DNA of 64,000 nt, from positions 1 to 64,000 of the forward strand of contig NZ_JAASAE010000004.1 in the NCBI RefSeq assembly GCF_012726205.1, given 5' to 3'. The stretch comes from Rhodococcus sp. HNM0569 (GTDB lineage: Bacteria > Actinomycetota > Actinomycetes > Mycobacteriales > Mycobacteriaceae). Each line of letters starts with the position of its first letter. The first letter of the stretch is position 1. Position numbers and translations under genes: made by a program. Below, one piece after another: positions 1-8,614 of the stretch. Below the pieces are notes generated by a model. That model saw only the letters and a program-made list of their open reading frames with translations, had not been told where the DNA came from and ran no database searches.

Positions 1-276
1 GATCTCCGGCTCCCGCAACAACGACCCCGCCAGAGCGACGATCCCGCGTGCCTCGCCGATCTCCAACAGGGTGTGCGCTGCCAACCACGCGGCACCGTCG
101 CGATACCCGGCCTCGACCGCCACCCGGCGCACCTCGACCTCACCCATCACCGCGACGCGCCGCGCCTGCAACCCCGGAATCACTCGCGTCAACTCGACCG
201 CCTCCGCGAGCAACTCGCCGTCACTCGACCGCCACGGCTCACCGCGCGTCGTCTCTATCGAATCCCCCAGCCCCAT
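1..276 (-). CDS. DUF222 / 13E12-repeat protein, N-terminal part (likely HNH endonuclease family)
   Basis: First 92 codons of a minus-strand gene that runs off the left edge. The visible residues, including VIPGLQARRVAVMGEVEVR and a following AAWLAAH segment, match the N-terminus of the DUF222/13E12 family. Family members usually carry a C-terminal HNH nuclease motif, which would lie outside the window and is not seen. The ATG at 276 is the only convenient start. No strong ribosome site precedes it, and two SOS-type palindromes lie within 30 bp upstream, so the mRNA is probably leaderless or nearly so. Several mycobacterial 13E12 genes are known LexA targets, which fits. Family call is good; the molecular role is unknown. 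Confidence 0.75.
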   Translation of the reverse strand, partial: MGLGDSIETTRGEPWRSSDGELLAEAVELTRVIPGLQARRVAVMGEVEVRRVAVEAGYRDGAAWLAAHTLLEIGEARGIVALAGSLLREPEI

Positions 277-278
277 GA

Positions 279-306
279 ACGAACCTTAGTTCGAACACAG
301 ATTCGA
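279..306 (-). promoter_or_regulatory. Two overlapping LexA (SOS) boxes
   Basis: ACGAACCTTAGTTCGA (279-294) and TCGAACACAGATTCGA (291-306) each match the mycobacterial SOS box TCGAAC-N4-GTTCGA with one mismatch. They share the bases at 291-294. They sit directly upstream of the DUF222 start codon at 276, where bound LexA would block initiation. Binding itself is inferred. Confidence 0.7.
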
Positions 307-480
307 AGTCAACGGTTCCGCGAAACCGATCCGGAACTGGTTGCCGACGGGAATTGCCGGTCGCACGGCCGATCTCACCGATTCCGGTACGAGCGCACCG
401 CTTCGCGCATAGTGTCGGCGGCACATGCGGCGCGCCGTCCGCCAGGTGCGCCGGGCCGGGCAATGGGGAGGGAGCCGCTC

Positions 481-1518
481 GTGGATACCGACGTCGAGGG
501 GGTCGAGCAGGCGGTCTCGACCGGCACGCTGCCCGCGTGGTCCCGCGTCGACGAACTGGTCACGGAGGCGCACGAGCGCTATCTGCCGCGCACGTCCGGT
601 GCGGTCGCGGACTACATACCCGTGCTCGCGGCCGCGGATCCCGACCTGTTCGGCGTCTCGGTCGCCGAGGTCGACGGCCGCGTCCACACGGCAGGCCATG
701 TCGACGTCGAGTTCTCGATCCAGTCGATCTCCAAGGCATTCGTCTACGCCCTTGTGTGCCACGAACTGGGCCACGACATCGTGCGTGAGCGAGTCGGGGT
801 CGACAACACCGGCCTGCCGTTCAACTCGGTCATCGCGATCGAACTCAACGACGGCCACCCGATGAATCCGATGGTCAACGCGGGGGCGCTCGCCACCACG
901 GCGCTCGTGCCGGGAGCCACACCGGCAGAGCAGTGGGAGCGCATCCGCACCACGCTGTCGGCGTTCGCGGGCAGGCAACTCGTGCTCGACGGCGAGGTCT
1001 ACCAGTCGGAGACGCTCACCAACCAGCGCAACAAGGCGATCGCCCGGCTGCTGGAAAGCTACGGACGCATCGACACCGACCCGCTCGAGGTCGTCGACGT
1101 GTACACGCGCCAGTGTGCGCTGCGCGTCGACGCACGCGATCTCGCCGTGATGGGTGCGACGCTCGCCGACGGTGGCGTGAATCCCGTGACGGGCGAACGC
1201 GTCGTCGATGCGCACGTGTGCGGCGACACCCTGTCGGTACTCGCGGCCACCGGAATGTACGAGCGGTCCGGGGAATGGCTGTTCGAGATCGGGATCCCCG
1301 CGAAGTCCGGGGTCGCCGGCGGCATCGTCGCCGTGGCACCGGGAAAGGGCGCGATCGGCACGTTCTCGCCGCGACTCGACCGCGCAGGCAACAGTGTTCG
1401 CGGTCAGCGTGCGACGGCATATCTGTCGCGCACGCTCGGTCTCAACGTGTTCGCGTCCGACGTGCACGCATCGGGACGGGCCGCGCGCTCGTCGGAACGG
1501 AAGGACAGCGCCTCATGA
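481..1518 (+). CDS. glsA: Glutaminase A
   Basis: Deaminates L-glutamine to L-glutamate and ammonia in the cytoplasm. The 345-residue protein has the serine-dependent beta-lactamase-fold core of the family: the S-I-S-K motif (Ser82, Lys85 from this start), then LPFNS, MVNAGA and the C-terminal KSGVAGGI segment. The GTG at 481 is preferred because GGGAGGGAG ends about 7 nt upstream; an in-frame ATG at 463 is the alternative. There is no STAS domain. Its stop overlaps the start of the MFS gene (ATGA), so the two are translationally coupled. Confidence 0.88.
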   Translation: MDTDVEGVEQAVSTGTLPAWSRVDELVTEAHERYLPRTSGAVADYIPVLAAADPDLFGVSVAEVDGRVHTAGHVDVEFSIQSISKAFVYALVCHELGHDIVRERVGVDNTGLPFNSVIAIELNDGHPMNPMVNAGALATTALVPGATPAEQWERIRTTLSAFAGRQLVLDGEVYQSETLTNQRNKAIARLLESYGRIDTDPLEVVDVYTRQCALRVDARDLAVMGATLADGGVNPVTGERVVDAHVCGDTLSVLAATGMYERSGEWLFEIGIPAKSGVAGGIVAVAPGKGAIGTFSPRLDRAGNSVRGQRATAYLSRTLGLNVFASDVHASGRAARSSERKDSAS

Positions 1519-3140
1519 CCACCACGTCCACACCGGCGGCGACCGAACGCGCGTCGTGGCTGCCGATGGTCGGCCTGTTCCTGGCGCAGGTCCTGATGTC
1601 GTTCAACGTCGCCGCGCTGCCCGTGTCGATCGGTGGCATGGTCGACGACTTCGACGTCGCCCCCACCGTCGTGAGCACGACGATCGTCGTGTACGGCCTC
1701 GCGGTTGCTGCGCTCGTGATGGTGGGCGCCAAACTCGGCCAGCGCATCGGTTGGGTGCTCATCTTCCGGGGAGTCGTCGTCGCGTTCGCGTGCGCCGCGA
1801 TCCTCATGATCGTGTCGCCGTCGGTCGAGTGGGCCATCGCAGGCCAGGCGCTCGCGGGCGCGTCCGCCGCGATCATCGTGCCCGCGCTCGTCGCGCTGAT
1901 CGCCGAGAACTACCACGGCGACCAGCAGGCGACCGCGATCGGTTCGCTCGGCTCGGCACGCGCGGTTTCGGGAATGAGTGCCTTCTTCCTCGGTGGTGCG
2001 CTCGGCACACTCGTCGGTTGGCGCCCGGTGTTCGCGATCGTCCTCGCCCTCGCGGTGGCAGTGTTCGCGTTCAGCTTCACACTGCGTTCGGACAAGGGCG
2101 ACGCGGGCATTCGCATCGATCTCGTCGCGGCGGTGCTCATCGGTGCAGGCGTCGTCATGCTGACTCTCGGGTTCAACAATCTCAACGCGTGGGGCGTGTT
2201 CTTCGCCGACGCGAATGCGCCGTTCGACGTGCTGGGCGTGTCACCCGCGATCGTGCTGATCGTGCTCGGTGTGCTTCTGGGGCAGGCGTTCTTCGTGTGG
2301 ACGCGGCGTCGGATGGCAGCGGGCAAGGTGCCCCTCGTCGACTTGTCGGTGCTCGGCAGTTCGCGTGAACGCGCCGCCGTGTACGCGATGTTCATCGTCG
2401 TCGCCATGGAGGCCGCGCTCAATTTCACGGTGCCGCTGTACATCCAGATCGTGCAGGGGCGCACCCCGTTCGATACCGCGCTCGCCATGATGCCGTTCAA
2501 CCTCACGGTCTTCGTCACCGCCACCCTCGTCGTGCGGGTCTACAAGTGGTACAGCCCGCGCGCGATCGGTGTCTTCTCGTTCACGCTCACCACGATCGCG
2601 CTCGTGTGGCTCGCGTATGTCGTCACCAACAACTGGGAGACGCTCGCGACGATCGTCGGGCTCGTGGTGTTCGGTGTCGGTCAGGGCGCGCTCGTGACGC
2701 TCGTGTTCAATGTCCTCGTGACGTCGGCGCCCAAGCGCCTCGCGGGCGACGTCGGCTCGATCCGCGGCACCACCCAGAACCTCGCTTCGGCCGTGGGTAC
2801 CGCTGTCATCGGTGCACTCCTCGTCACGCTGCTGAGCTTGGGGGTGGGGCAGGCCCTCGTCGACAACCCCCGTCTGCCCGGATCGCTGGTCGCCCAGGTG
2901 AATCTCGACAACGTCAACTTCGTGAGCAACGACGACCTGCGCTCGGTGCTCGAAGGCACCGATGCGACGCCCGAACAGGTGGACGCCGCCGTCGAGCTCA
3001 ACGAGGACGTCCGCCTGCGCACCCTCAAGTTCGGTCTGCTGATCCTCGCCGCGGTGAGCGCGACGGCGATCCTGCCCGCGAGCAGGCTGCCGAGCTACCG
3101 ACCCGACGAGATCCCGGATCCCTCACCCGAGGACGTGTGA
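1515..3140 (+). CDS. MFS transporter, DHA2-like (14-TM) family
   Basis: A 541-residue integral membrane protein with about 14 hydrophobic helices. It starts with a short cytoplasmic N-terminus and then LPMVGLFLAQVLMSFNVAALP. Between helices 2 and 3 is the MFS loop GAKLGQRIG. Size and helix number fit drug:H+ antiporter family 2. The substrate cannot be read from the sequence. It overlaps glsA by 4 nt, so the pair is one operon; a link to amino-acid or acid handling is only suggested by that pairing. Confidence 0.82.
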   Translation: MTTTSTPAATERASWLPMVGLFLAQVLMSFNVAALPVSIGGMVDDFDVAPTVVSTTIVVYGLAVAALVMVGAKLGQRIGWVLIFRGVVVAFACAAILMIVSPSVEWAIAGQALAGASAAIIVPALVALIAENYHGDQQATAIGSLGSARAVSGMSAFFLGGALGTLVGWRPVFAIVLALAVAVFAFSFTLRSDKGDAGIRIDLVAAVLIGAGVVMLTLGFNNLNAWGVFFADANAPFDVLGVSPAIVLIVLGVLLGQAFFVWTRRRMAAGKVPLVDLSVLGSSRERAAVYAMFIVVAMEAALNFTVPLYIQIVQGRTPFDTALAMMPFNLTVFVTATLVVRVYKWYSPRAIGVFSFTLTTIALVWLAYVVTNNWETLATIVGLVVFGVGQGALVTLVFNVLVTSAPKRLAGDVGSIRGTTQNLASAVGTAVIGALLVTLLSLGVGQALVDNPRLPGSLVAQVNLDNVNFVSNDDLRSVLEGTDATPEQVDAAVELNEDVRLRTLKFGLLILAAVSATAILPASRLPSYRPDEIPDPSPEDV

Positions 3141-3185
3141 GCGGGGGAGCCGTGCTGGACTGTGGGGTTGTGCCGAAAATTCTTG

Positions 3186-3362
3186 TCAGAAGGGTGGTTC
3201 CACGCTCCCGAAGGTGACGCCGATGGCAGTGAGGCCCGCCGTGATCAGGCGCGGTAGATCGGTGAACAGGTATTCGGGGAGGTAGTTGAAGATCTCGATC
3301 GAGCCCACGATGGCTCCTTCCGAGTGGACGCGGATGTTACAGATACGCGCGATCTGTTGCAT
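3186..3362 (-). CDS. Small hypothetical protein (58 aa)
   Basis: Short open frame starting MQQIARICNIRVHSEGAIVG and ending in SVEPPF, with GGGGA 4 nt before the ATG. It lies alone in the gap between the MFS gene and the dienelactone hydrolase. There is no signal peptide, and the middle is amphipathic to hydrophobic (YLPEYLFTDLPRL). I do not recognise the family. It could equally be a chance ORF or the tail of a decayed gene; coding is supported only by the ribosome site and codon bias. Confidence 0.35.
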   Translation of the reverse strand: MQQIARICNIRVHSEGAIVGSIEIFNYLPEYLFTDLPRLITAGLTAIGVTFGSVEPPF

Positions 3363-3436
3363 CGTATCCCCGTGGGTATGCGAGGTTCAAGACTTCGCAA
3401 CCGAATTCAGGCCTCCGAGGCCGAGCGCGCCCGCAC

Positions 3437-4141
3437 TCAGCCGGCGTTCGCTGCGCCCGCGAACGCGAGCGCCTGCGGCCACGAGAGCCGGTATGCATCG
3501 GCGTTGACCTGCTGGTCGTGCCGCGTGCGGTTGCTGAACCCGTGGTCGGCGCCGGGGTAGACGTGGACGATCGTCGCGCCGTGTTCGCGCGTCTCGAGCG
3601 CGTCGCGCAGCCGGGACAGCGTCGCGGCGCTCATGACCGTGTCGGCCCCCGCGTGCAGCACCATGACCGGCCCGGTGATGCGCGACGCGGCGGCGACGGC
3701 GTCGAGCGCGTGGTTGTCGGCCGGGGGATCGGCGATCGAGGGATGGTAGGCGACGACACACGAGAGATCGGGCTCCCGCTCGGCGAGCAGCAGCGCGAAC
3801 CGTCCGCCGAGGCACCAGCCCATCACGCCGATCCGTTCGAAACCGAGGTCGTCGCGCAGGTAGCGCAACAGCACCTGCATCTCGGCGAGCGACGCCTCGT
3901 CGTCGAGTCGGCCCATGAGTTCGGACAGCCGTTCCGGCGGCGTGTCGTCGGAACTCGGGCCGTGCCACGGATCCCACACGAGCGCAGTCATTCCCGATGC
4001 GGCGACCTCGGTGGCGTAGTCGCGCACCTGTTCGCCGATGCCGGTGATCATCGGGAGCAGCAGCATGGCGCCACCGGTGTCGGGGCCGTCGGGGCTCACG
4101 AGATGCGCGGTGAGGCCGTCGACGCTCACGGAGGCGGTCAC
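3437..4141 (-). CDS. Dienelactone hydrolase family protein
   Basis: A 234-residue alpha/beta hydrolase. The nucleophile elbow is GWCLGG, a cysteine in the position typical of dienelactone hydrolases. It is followed by an acid in HAGADTVMS and the catalytic histidine in YPGADHGFSNR. Family members hydrolyse dienelactones in chlorocatechol breakdown, but many genomic paralogs act on other esters, and no catechol genes are nearby. It is probably monocistronic, ending just after the small ORF at 3186-3362. Confidence 0.85.
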   Translation of the reverse strand: MTASVSVDGLTAHLVSPDGPDTGGAMLLLPMITGIGEQVRDYATEVAASGMTALVWDPWHGPSSDDTPPERLSELMGRLDDEASLAEMQVLLRYLRDDLGFERIGVMGWCLGGRFALLLAEREPDLSCVVAYHPSIADPPADNHALDAVAAASRITGPVMVLHAGADTVMSAATLSRLRDALETREHGATIVHVYPGADHGFSNRTRHDQQVNADAYRLSWPQALAFAGAANAG

Positions 4142-4229
4142 TGGAGCTCCTTTCGCGCCGCTCGACCGGATCGGCAGGCTGCGGCGAGCCGTCGCGGCGC
4201 GTTCACGATCGTGGCTGAGTTCACGGTCG

Positions 4230-4302
4230 TGCCCTCGGCAGGATTCGAACCTGCGACACCGGCTTTAGGAGAGCCGTGCTCTATCCCCTGAGCTACGAGG
4301 GC
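4230..4302 (-). tRNA. tRNA-Arg (anticodon CCT)
   Basis: A 73-nt cloverleaf on the minus strand. The acceptor GCCCTCG pairs with CGAGGGC. The D arm is GCTC/GAGC. The anticodon stem CGGCT/AGCCG encloses loop CTCCTAA with anticodon CCT. The T arm is GCAGG-TTCGAAT-CCTGC and the discriminator base is A. The CCA end is not encoded. It reads the rare arginine codon AGG. Confidence 0.95.
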
Positions 4303-4380
4303 GGAGTAGTGCAATTGTGCTCGTCCGGCCCAGCCGAGGCAGGGACGGACGGGAGGGACTATACCGGCCCGTGCGTGCGG

Positions 4381-5376
4381 TCACTGCCACGCGTCGGGGT
4401 TGACCGGATGCGGCGGGCGACGCCCGGCTGCCATCTCGATCGCGTTCGCGGCACACAGCCGGGCCATCTCGCTGCGCACCCGCACGGTGGCGCTGCCCAC
4501 ATGCGGCAGGAGGACGGCGTTCGGGCGCTCGGCGAGGCCCGGCGCGAGCGCAGGCTCGTCCTCGTAGACGTCGAGGCCCGCACCGGCGATCTCGCCGTCC
4601 GCGAGGGCGGTGACGAGAGCAGTCTCGTCGACGATCGGACCCCGGGCGGTGTTGATCAGGATCGATGTCGGTTGCATCGCGCGGAAGGTGCCGGCGTCGA
4701 CGAGATGGTGGGTGTCGTCGGTGAGCGGGATGTGCAGCGACAGGAAGTCGCTGCGGCGCACGAGCTCGTCCCACTGCACGTGTTCGACGCGGCCCGCGAA
4801 CTCGCCGAGCTCCGCGTCGGTGACGGGACGGTCCGCGGGCGGACGCGGAGCGAACAGCACCGTCATCCCGAAGCCGAGTGCACGCCGCGCCGTCGCCCGT
4901 GCGATTCGGCCGAAACCCGCGAGTCCGAGCACCCGACCGGACACGTCCTGCCCGAGGAGCAGTTCGGGCTTCCATCCGTCGAAGCGACCCGCGCGCACGT
5001 AGGCGTCGGCTTCGACCGCACGGCGGGCAGTGGCCAGGATCAGCAGCATGGCGACGTCGGCCGTCGCATCGGTCAGGACGCCGGGGGTGTTGCCGACCAT
5101 GATCGCGTGTGCGGTGGCGGCGTCGACGTCGATGTTGTCGTAGCCGACGGCGTAGTTGGCGACGCCTCGGATGCGGGCGTGGGCGAGCAGGTCCGCATCG
5201 AAGCGGTCGCGTAGTTGCGAGACCACGACGTCGTATCTCCCCGACGCGCACGCGTGCGCGAGACCGTCGCGGTCGAGGGTCGCGTCGGGGACGTCCACGG
5301 TGCCGGCGCCGCGGAGCATCTGCATGCCCGGTTCCGGCAGCGGTGTGGTGACCAGGAAGGTGGGGTGCTCGGTCAT
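4381..5376 (-). CDS. D-2-hydroxyacid dehydrogenase (glyoxylate/hydroxypyruvate reductase type)
   Basis: A 331-residue NAD(P)-dependent oxidoreductase. Residues 1-100 and the C-terminal end form the substrate domain. A Rossmann segment GLAGFGRIAR lies near residue 150. The catalytic residues are visible: Arg in INTARGPIVDE, Glu in the GLDVYEDEP region and His in LLPHVGSAT. The family reduces glyoxylate, hydroxypyruvate or other 2-oxoacids; which one is not clear. It is divergent from cycA across a 174-bp gap. That neighbour imports glycine and D-serine, so a role in glyoxylate/serine metabolism is plausible. Confidence 0.87.
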   Translation of the reverse strand: MTEHPTFLVTTPLPEPGMQMLRGAGTVDVPDATLDRDGLAHACASGRYDVVVSQLRDRFDADLLAHARIRGVANYAVGYDNIDVDAATAHAIMVGNTPGVLTDATADVAMLLILATARRAVEADAYVRAGRFDGWKPELLLGQDVSGRVLGLAGFGRIARATARRALGFGMTVLFAPRPPADRPVTDAELGEFAGRVEHVQWDELVRRSDFLSLHIPLTDDTHHLVDAGTFRAMQPTSILINTARGPIVDETALVTALADGEIAGAGLDVYEDEPALAPGLAERPNAVLLPHVGSATVRVRSEMARLCAANAIEMAAGRRPPHPVNPDAWQ

Positions 5377-5550
5377 GGGCTCACTCTCGCATGCCGATAT
5401 TCGCGAGGCCGGACTCGTCTTGTTTGTCCGCATTCCGCGATTGCCGCTGCATACGGGCACGTCAGGCGCGCGTATCGTGTCCCCGGTTCCGGCCAGCCCT
5501 GCATCAGTCGGGCTCGGATCGGCCGGACGACACGAGTGCGAAGGACTTTC

Positions 5551-7002
5551 ATGGGTAACCCCGTCAGCCAGGAGCTGCAGCACGACGAGCCGCACCTGTC
5601 CCGGCAGCTGGCCAACCGCCACATCCAGCTGATCGCGATCGGTGGCGCGATCGGTACCGGCCTGTTCATGGGCTCCGGCAAGACGATCTCCCTCGCGGGC
5701 CCGTCGGTCATCTTCGTCTACATGATCATCGGCTTCATGCTCTTCTTCGTCATGCGGGCGATGGGGGAGCTGCTGCTGTCGAACCTGCAGTACAAGTCGT
5801 TCTCCGACTTCGCGGCCGACCTGCTCGGACCGTGGGCCGGATTCTTCACCGGCTGGACGTACTGGTTCTGCTGGATCGTCACCGGGATCGCCGACATCGT
5901 CGCCATCTCGGGATATGTCGACTACTGGTGGCCCGACATCCCGCTGTGGATTCCCGCGCTCGCCGCGATCCTCGCGCTGCTGCTGCTCAACCTGCCCACG
6001 GTCAAGGCGTTCGGCGAGACCGAGTTCTGGTTCGCGCTCATCAAGATCATCGCGATCGTGAGCCTCATCGTCGTCGGCCTGGTCATGGTGTTCTCGTCGT
6101 TCGAGGCGCCCAACGGCGCGCAGGCGAGCCTCGCGAACCTGTGGAACGACGGCGGCATGTTCCCGACCGGCGCGATGGGCTTCGTCGCCGGCTTCCAGAT
6201 CGCGGTCTTCGCCTTCGTCGGCATCGAGCTCGTCGGCACCACCGCGGCCGAGGCGAAGGACCCGGAGAAGAACCTGCCGCACGCGATCAACTCGATCCCG
6301 GTGCGCATCCTGCTGTTCTACGTGCTCGCGCTCGTCGTCATCATGGCCGTCACGCCGTGGCGCGAGATCAGCGCCGAACGCAGCCCGTTCGTCGCGATGT
6401 TCGCCCTCGCCGGGCTCGGCATCGCCGCATCCGTCGTCAACTTCGTGGTGCTCACCTCGGCCGCGTCGTCGGCGAACTCGGGCATCTATTCGACGTCGCG
6501 CATGGTGTACGGCCTCGCGCAGGAAGGTGACGCGCCTGCACCGCTCGGCCGGCTCAGCAGCCGCCGCGTGCCGGCCAACGCACTGTTCTTCTCGTGTGCC
6601 TTCCTGCTGGCGTCGCTCGTGCTGCTGTTCTCCGGCGAATCGGTGATCGAGGCGTTCACCCTCGTCACCACGATCTCGTCGCTGCTGTTCATGTTCGTGT
6701 GGACGATCATCCTGTGCAGCTACCTCGTGTACCGCCGCAAGCGGCCCGAGTTGCACGCCGCGTCGAAGTTCAAGATGCCCGGCGGCGTCGTCATGTGCTG
6801 GGTCGTGCTCGCGTTCTTCGTGTTCGTCGTGTGGGCGCTCACACAGGAGGCGGACACACTGCACGCGCTGCTCGTGACCCCGGTGTGGTTCGCCGTGCTC
6901 GGCATCGCGTGGGCGTACGTGCGCAGGCAACCGAGCCACGTCGCGCGCTACCGCCGATTCCACGACGAGATCGCTGCCCCCGACGACGCCGCACAAGGCT
7001 GA
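5551..7002 (+). CDS. cycA: D-serine/D-alanine/glycine transporter-type amino-acid permease
   Basis: A 483-residue APC-superfamily permease with about 12 membrane helices. The N-terminal LANRHIQLIAIGGAIGTGLF motif is diagnostic of the amino-acid transporter family. Other matches to CycA include GYVDYWWPDIP in loop 3-4 and VNFVVLTSAASSANSGIYSTS around helix 8. The ATG at 5551 has AAGGA 5-6 nt upstream. It imports glycine, D-alanine and D-serine with protons in related bacteria; specificity here is by homology. It is transcribed alone. Confidence 0.83.
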   Translation: MGNPVSQELQHDEPHLSRQLANRHIQLIAIGGAIGTGLFMGSGKTISLAGPSVIFVYMIIGFMLFFVMRAMGELLLSNLQYKSFSDFAADLLGPWAGFFTGWTYWFCWIVTGIADIVAISGYVDYWWPDIPLWIPALAAILALLLLNLPTVKAFGETEFWFALIKIIAIVSLIVVGLVMVFSSFEAPNGAQASLANLWNDGGMFPTGAMGFVAGFQIAVFAFVGIELVGTTAAEAKDPEKNLPHAINSIPVRILLFYVLALVVIMAVTPWREISAERSPFVAMFALAGLGIAASVVNFVVLTSAASSANSGIYSTSRMVYGLAQEGDAPAPLGRLSSRRVPANALFFSCAFLLASLVLLFSGESVIEAFTLVTTISSLLFMFVWTIILCSYLVYRRKRPELHAASKFKMPGGVVMCWVVLAFFVFVVWALTQEADTLHALLVTPVWFAVLGIAWAYVRRQPSHVARYRRFHDEIAAPDDAAQG

Positions 7003-7140
7003 ATGCGGCCCGCCGCCGAAAGGTCATGATTCGGTAACGGTGGCGCTCGCTTATATCGTTTTGTAACATTCACCGCCAGACAGAGGAGCCGTCCCGCACG
7101 GGGGCGCGCTGGACGCCGACGACTGATAGGTAGCACCACT

Positions 7141-7944
7141 GTGGGTTCGCACCGCCGCACGACCGATACACCCATTGCATTCGTCATCGATTCCACCGCG
7201 CCTCGCGGTCGCCACCGTGACGAGTCGGCCCGGTACGGCTCGGGCGTGAAGGCAGCGAGCGTGGCCGCCGCGACCGGCGCGATCGTCGTCGGCGCCGCCC
7301 AGCTCGGCACCGGCACCGCCGCCGCACACGAGCTCGACGAGCACACCACCACGGAGGCCGCCCCCGCGCCGCTCCCGTTCGATCTGCCCGACGCGTTGCC
7401 CGCAGACGTCGCGGCTGCCGTCCCTGAGGGCCTCGTGCCCGCGGGATTCGAGGTTCCCGACCTCGGCCCCGACTACGCGCAGGTCGGTCAGCAGCTGCAG
7501 CACTGGGTCGATCAGCTCAACCCGATCAAGCCGGCGACGGTGCAGCCGGTGTCCGGCACGCTCACGTCGAACTTCGGCTCGCGGTGGGGCGCGCACCACG
7601 GTGGCCTCGACATCGCGGCTCCCGTCGGCACGCCCGTCCTCGCCGCGGCCGACGGCACCGTCATCTCGGCCGGTCCCGCGTCGGGCTTCGGCCAGTGGGT
7701 GCGCGTGCTGCACGACGACGGCACCGTCACCGTCTACGGCCACGTCGAGAGCTACTCGGTGCACGAAGGCGAACGCGTCAATGCGGGCGACGAGATCGCC
7801 ACCGTCGGCAACCGCGGCCAGTCCACCGGTCCGCACCTGCACTTCGAGGTGCACGACGCCGCCGGCAACAAGACCGACCCCGCGGCGTGGCTGCAGCAGC
7901 GTGGTGTCGCCGTCACCTGGACGGACGCGTCCACTCAGGTCTGA
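7141..7944 (+). CDS. Secreted M23 (LytM-type) zinc metallopeptidase
   Basis: A 267-residue protein with a GTG start. An N-terminal cytoplasmic segment is followed by a hydrophobic export helix (about 38-60). Residues 145-255 are a complete M23 domain: NFGSRWGAHHGGLDIAAPVG supplies the HxxxD zinc ligands and STGPHLHFEV the HxH ligand. Such enzymes cut peptide cross-bridges in the cell wall. A paralog lies at 61305-62339. GTAAC half-sites at 7034 and 7063 resemble MtrA targets found before wall-hydrolase genes. It converges on, and overlaps by 10 bp, the next gene. Confidence 0.88.
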   Translation: MGSHRRTTDTPIAFVIDSTAPRGRHRDESARYGSGVKAASVAAATGAIVVGAAQLGTGTAAAHELDEHTTTEAAPAPLPFDLPDALPADVAAAVPEGLVPAGFEVPDLGPDYAQVGQQLQHWVDQLNPIKPATVQPVSGTLTSNFGSRWGAHHGGLDIAAPVGTPVLAAADGTVISAGPASGFGQWVRVLHDDGTVTVYGHVESYSVHEGERVNAGDEIATVGNRGQSTGPHLHFEVHDAAGNKTDPAAWLQQRGVAVTWTDASTQV

Positions 7945-8447
7945 TCGCGCTTCTTTCCGGAACCGGGCTCCTTTTCGGAGCCCGGTTTCGTCGTTTGCGC
8001 GGTCTTTCCCGCCTGCGTCTTCGCCGCAGTATCGGGTTTCGCGGCAGTATCGGGCTTCGCGGCGGTATCGGGCTTCTCAGCCGTGTCGGTCTTCTCGGCC
8101 GTATCGGGCTTCTCGGTGCGCTGTGTCTTTTCGGCGGGCGGCGTCTTCGCCGACTTCTCTGCTTTCGCCGGTTCCGGCTCGGCCTCCGCTTCCACCTCCA
8201 GCTCGGCATCGTCGCGGAACACCAGCGTGCCGTTGTCGAGCGCGATCGCCCAACGCTTGGAGACCGCCCAGTCGCGCCCGTAGTCGGCGTCGGCGATCTC
8301 CTGCACACCGCCGAACTCGTCGACGATCGTGCCTGCCTCCACCGGCCACTTCGCGCGTGGCGTCGACGCGTCCGTGGCATGTGCCGTGCGTACCCGCGCC
8401 CCGACCGCGAACGACGTCGCGCGTGCCGCCCCACCGGCCTGAGTCAT
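7935..8447 (-). CDS. Conserved hypothetical protein with Lys/Ala/Pro-rich repeat tail
   Basis: A 170-residue protein. Residues 1-95 form a compact domain with FAVGARVRTAHATDAS, the phrase DYGRDWAVSKRWAIALDNGT and a VFRDDAELEVE end. Residues 96-170 are low complexity, rich in Glu, Lys, Thr, Pro and Ala, with repeats of the type KPDTAA/EKPDTA. The ATG at 8447 has a strong GAGGAGGGG ribosome site. There is no signal peptide or membrane helix. I do not recognise the function. The 3' coding end contains the terminator of the convergent M23 gene. Confidence 0.7.
   Translation of the reverse strand: MTQAGGAARATSFAVGARVRTAHATDASTPRAKWPVEAGTIVDEFGGVQEIADADYGRDWAVSKRWAIALDNGTLVFRDDAELEVEAEAEPEPAKAEKSAKTPPAEKTQRTEKPDTAEKTDTAEKPDTAAKPDTAAKPDTAAKTQAGKTAQTTKPGSEKEPGSGKKRDQT
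7961..7987 (+). terminator. Rho-independent-type hairpin for the M23 gene, inside the opposite gene
   Basis: AACCGGGCTCC (7961-7971), loop TTTTC, GGAGCCCGGTT (7977-7987): an 11-bp perfect stem followed by TCGTCGTTT. It lies 17 bp after the M23 stop and within the 3' coding end of the convergent gene at 7935-8447. Confidence 0.6.
8026..8115. repeat. Five 18-bp tandem repeats in coding sequence
   Basis: Five consecutive 18-bp units of the form GCAGTATCGGGTTTCGCG with drifting copies. They encode the six-residue period KPDTAA / KPDTAE of the protein tail at 7935-8447. Copy number is likely to vary among strains. Confidence 0.8.
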
Positions 8448-8614
8448 CGCCCCTCCTCGTCTCTTCGCCCTGAGGTTAAACCGGGAGAACACCGTCGCGG
8501 GGCGAAATGTGCCGGTTCGGCGGGCGCTCCGGCGACGGATCGTCGCGTCGCCGCCCCAGCGGGCCGCGTCTGCGCGTTAGCCTTCGAGCAGGCCGCACGA
8601 GAGGGGACGACCCG

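Noticed and set aside
5377-6996. Long open frame antisense to cycA, joined to the hydroxyacid dehydrogenase frame
   Set aside because: It mirrors the codon bias of cycA, encodes an Arg/His/Asp-rich composition without domains, and the dehydrogenase has its own start at 5376.
7003-7140. c-di-AMP (ydaO-type) riboswitch before the M23 gene
   Set aside because: Such switches often precede actinobacterial wall hydrolases, but the conserved core sequences are not present here.
8026-8115. Short CRISPR-like array
   Set aside because: The 18-bp units are directly adjacent without spacers and encode a protein repeat.
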